NCBI GenBank assembly: GCA_023430245.1
Contig: JAEZBA010000009.1
Span: 1 to 5,758 of the forward strand
Direction of reading: 5' to 3'
DNA length: 5,758 bases
From: Pseudomonadota bacterium
GTDB taxonomy: Bacteria; Pseudomonadota; Alphaproteobacteria; Rhizobiales; Xanthobacteraceae
Shown: in pieces, positions 4,647-5,758 of the stretch
How positions within the stretch are numbered: position 1 is the stretch's first letter
Layout: each line of letters starts with the position of its first letter
Notes under the pieces: model-generated
What the model was told of the DNA's origin: nothing
The model's input: the letters and a program-made list of their open reading frames with translations, nothing else
Database searches by the model: none
Program-made: the position numbers and the translations under genes

Positions 4647-5758
4647 ATGGAACGTTCATTCAAGAAAGAAGTGCAGTCCCTGCGGCTCGGCGAGGGCCAG
4701 ACCTTCCACGGCGAAGGTATCCTCGCCGTGACCAAGGCGCTGCTGCAATCCGGGGTGTCCTATGTCGGCGGCTATCAGGGCGCGCCGGTCTCGCATCTGC
4801 TCGACGTCATGGTGGACGCCGAGGATTACCTCAAGGAGCTCGGCGTCCATGTCGAGACCTGTACCAACGAGGCCGCCGCCGCCGCCATGCTCGGCGCCTC
4901 GATCAACTACCCGATCCGCGGCGCGGTGACCTGGAAGGCGATTGTCGGCACCAACGTCGCCTCGGACGCGCTTTCCAACCTCGCCTCGCCCGGCGTCATG
5001 GGTGGCGCCATGATCATCGTCGGCGAGGATTACGGCGAGGGCGGCGCGGTGATCCAGGAGCGCTCGCACGCCTACGCGCTGAAATCCTCGATCTGGCTGC
5101 TCGATCCGCGACCGGACCTGCCGAGCATCGTGCGGATCGTCGAAAAAGGCTTCGAACTGTCGGAAGCGAGCCAGGCGCCCGTCATGCTCGAGCTGCGTAT
5201 TCGCGCTTGCCATGTCACCGGCGCCTTTGCCGCCAAGGACAATATCAAGCCGGCCATCTCCGAACTCAGCCGCACCGCGCCCGCACCGCATAACTTCGCG
5301 CGGCTCTCTCATCCGCCCGTCACCTTCGTCCACGAGAAGCTGAAGGTCGAGCAGCGCATGCCGGCGGCGCGCGACTTCATCCAGCGCGAAAAGCTGAACG
5401 AGTTCTTCCCCGGCGACCTGAAGGATATCGGCATCATCACGCAGGGCGGCCTGTTCAACGGCACGATGCGCGCGCTGGAACGGCTGGGCCTTGCCGACAC
5501 GTTCGGCGAATGCCGCGTACCAGTCTTGTGCCTCAACGTCACATATCCGCTAGTGCCGCAGGAAATCCGCTCTTTCTGCGCCGACAAGAAAGCGGTGCTG
5601 ATCGTCGAGGAAGGCTTCCCCGAATATATCGAGCAGATGGTCGCGACCGAGCTGCGGCGCGGCGACATCCAGACCAGACTTTACGGCAAGGACGTGCTGC
5701 CGCCGGCCGGCGAGTATACCCAAGAAGTGCTGATGCGCGGCCTCGCGCAATTCCTGAT
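4647..5758 (+). CDS. iorA: Indolepyruvate:ferredoxin oxidoreductase-like alpha subunit, 5' part
   Basis: A partial cytoplasmic enzyme, 370 codons plus 2 bases, continuing past the window. The family decarboxylates aryl-2-oxo acids oxidatively to aryl-acyl-CoA, using TPP and reducing ferredoxin. Visible parts are the pyrimidine-binding N-terminal domain (about 12-195), with GEGILAVTKALLQSGVSYV, GGYQGAPVSHLLD, the TNE glutamate (E75, likely TPP contact by family analogy), WKAIVGTNVASDALSNLAS (96-114) and MIIVGEDYG (122-130), then the second domain (about 258-370) with IGIITQGGLFNG and LNVTYPLVPQEIRSF...VLIVEEGFPE (296-326). The C-terminal TPP domain and the ferredoxin-type iron-sulfur part expected of IorA would lie downstream. 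ATG 4647 is the only start after an in-frame TAA at 4608-4610; no clear Shine-Dalgarno precedes it. The usual IorA motifs YPGTP and QNEQD are replaced by YQGAP and VIQERSHAYA, so it belongs to a divergent branch and its 2-oxo acid may not be indolepyruvate. A longer open frame overlapping 4565-5293 is a shadow. Confidence 0.88.
   Translation, partial: MERSFKKEVQSLRLGEGQTFHGEGILAVTKALLQSGVSYVGGYQGAPVSHLLDVMVDAEDYLKELGVHVETCTNEAAAAAMLGASINYPIRGAVTWKAIVGTNVASDALSNLASPGVMGGAMIIVGEDYGEGGAVIQERSHAYALKSSIWLLDPRPDLPSIVRIVEKGFELSEASQAPVMLELRIRACHVTGAFAAKDNIKPAISELSRTAPAPHNFARLSHPPVTFVHEKLKVEQRMPAARDFIQREKLNEFFPGDLKDIGIITQGGLFNGTMRALERLGLADTFGECRVPVLCLNVTYPLVPQEIRSFCADKKAVLIVEEGFPEYIEQMVATELRRGDIQTRLYGKDVLPPAGEYTQEVLMRGLAQFL

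Noticed and set aside
4565..5293. 242-codon open frame on the plus strand
   Set aside because: It is Arg/Ala-rich and overlaps the iorA-like frame, which has clear family motifs and no stop to the window end; a GC-driven shadow.
4656..5333. 225-codon open frame on the minus strand opposite the iorA-like gene
   Set aside because: Low-complexity Arg/Gly/Asp-rich translation opposite a well supported gene; a shadow.

Overview
The window looks like a piece of chromosome from a GC-rich alphaproteobacterium, most likely of the Bradyrhizobium/Rhodopseudomonas group. The reasons are the strong GC bias at third codon positions, the type of palindromic intergenic repeat at 307-411, and the style of the TRAP-transporter and indolepyruvate-oxidoreductase-like proteins. 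This placement comes from sequence character and recall, not from a database search.

Left part (1-875, plus strand). The window opens inside the 3' half of a short-chain dehydrogenase of the 3-hydroxyacyl-CoA dehydrogenase type II (HSD10) kind. As read, it carries an in-frame TAA directly after the catalytic tyrosine of its YxxxK motif, so it appears to be a pseudogene. A REP-like block of palindromes follows, then a complete 141-residue hotdog-fold acyl-CoA thioesterase of the 4-hydroxybenzoyl-CoA thioesterase type.

Middle part (907-4534). A MarR-family regulator on the minus strand converges on the thioesterase and is divergent from a complete tripartite TRAP transporter on the plus strand: periplasmic binding protein (dctP), small membrane subunit (dctQ) and large membrane subunit (dctM). 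The marR-dctP gap holds a nested palindrome that is a good candidate operator. A strong hairpin without a T-run sits between dctP and dctQ, as expected where the binding protein is made in excess over the membrane subunits. dctQ and dctM are 9 bases apart.

Right part (4535-5758). A hairpin with a short T-run ends the TRAP operon. A TTGAGG-N18-TATAAT promoter starts inside that same hairpin and would drive the last gene, an alpha subunit of an indolepyruvate:ferredoxin-oxidoreductase-like enzyme (iorA-like). This gene runs off the window; 370 codons are visible.

Taken together, the layout suggests a MarR-controlled module that imports an organic, perhaps aromatic, carboxylate or 2-oxo acid, converts it to an acyl-CoA by ferredoxin-linked oxidative decarboxylation, and handles the thioester by a thioesterase and beta-oxidation-type enzymes. 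The substrate cannot be read from the sequence. No RNA genes, CRISPR arrays, insertion sequences or phage genes were seen.
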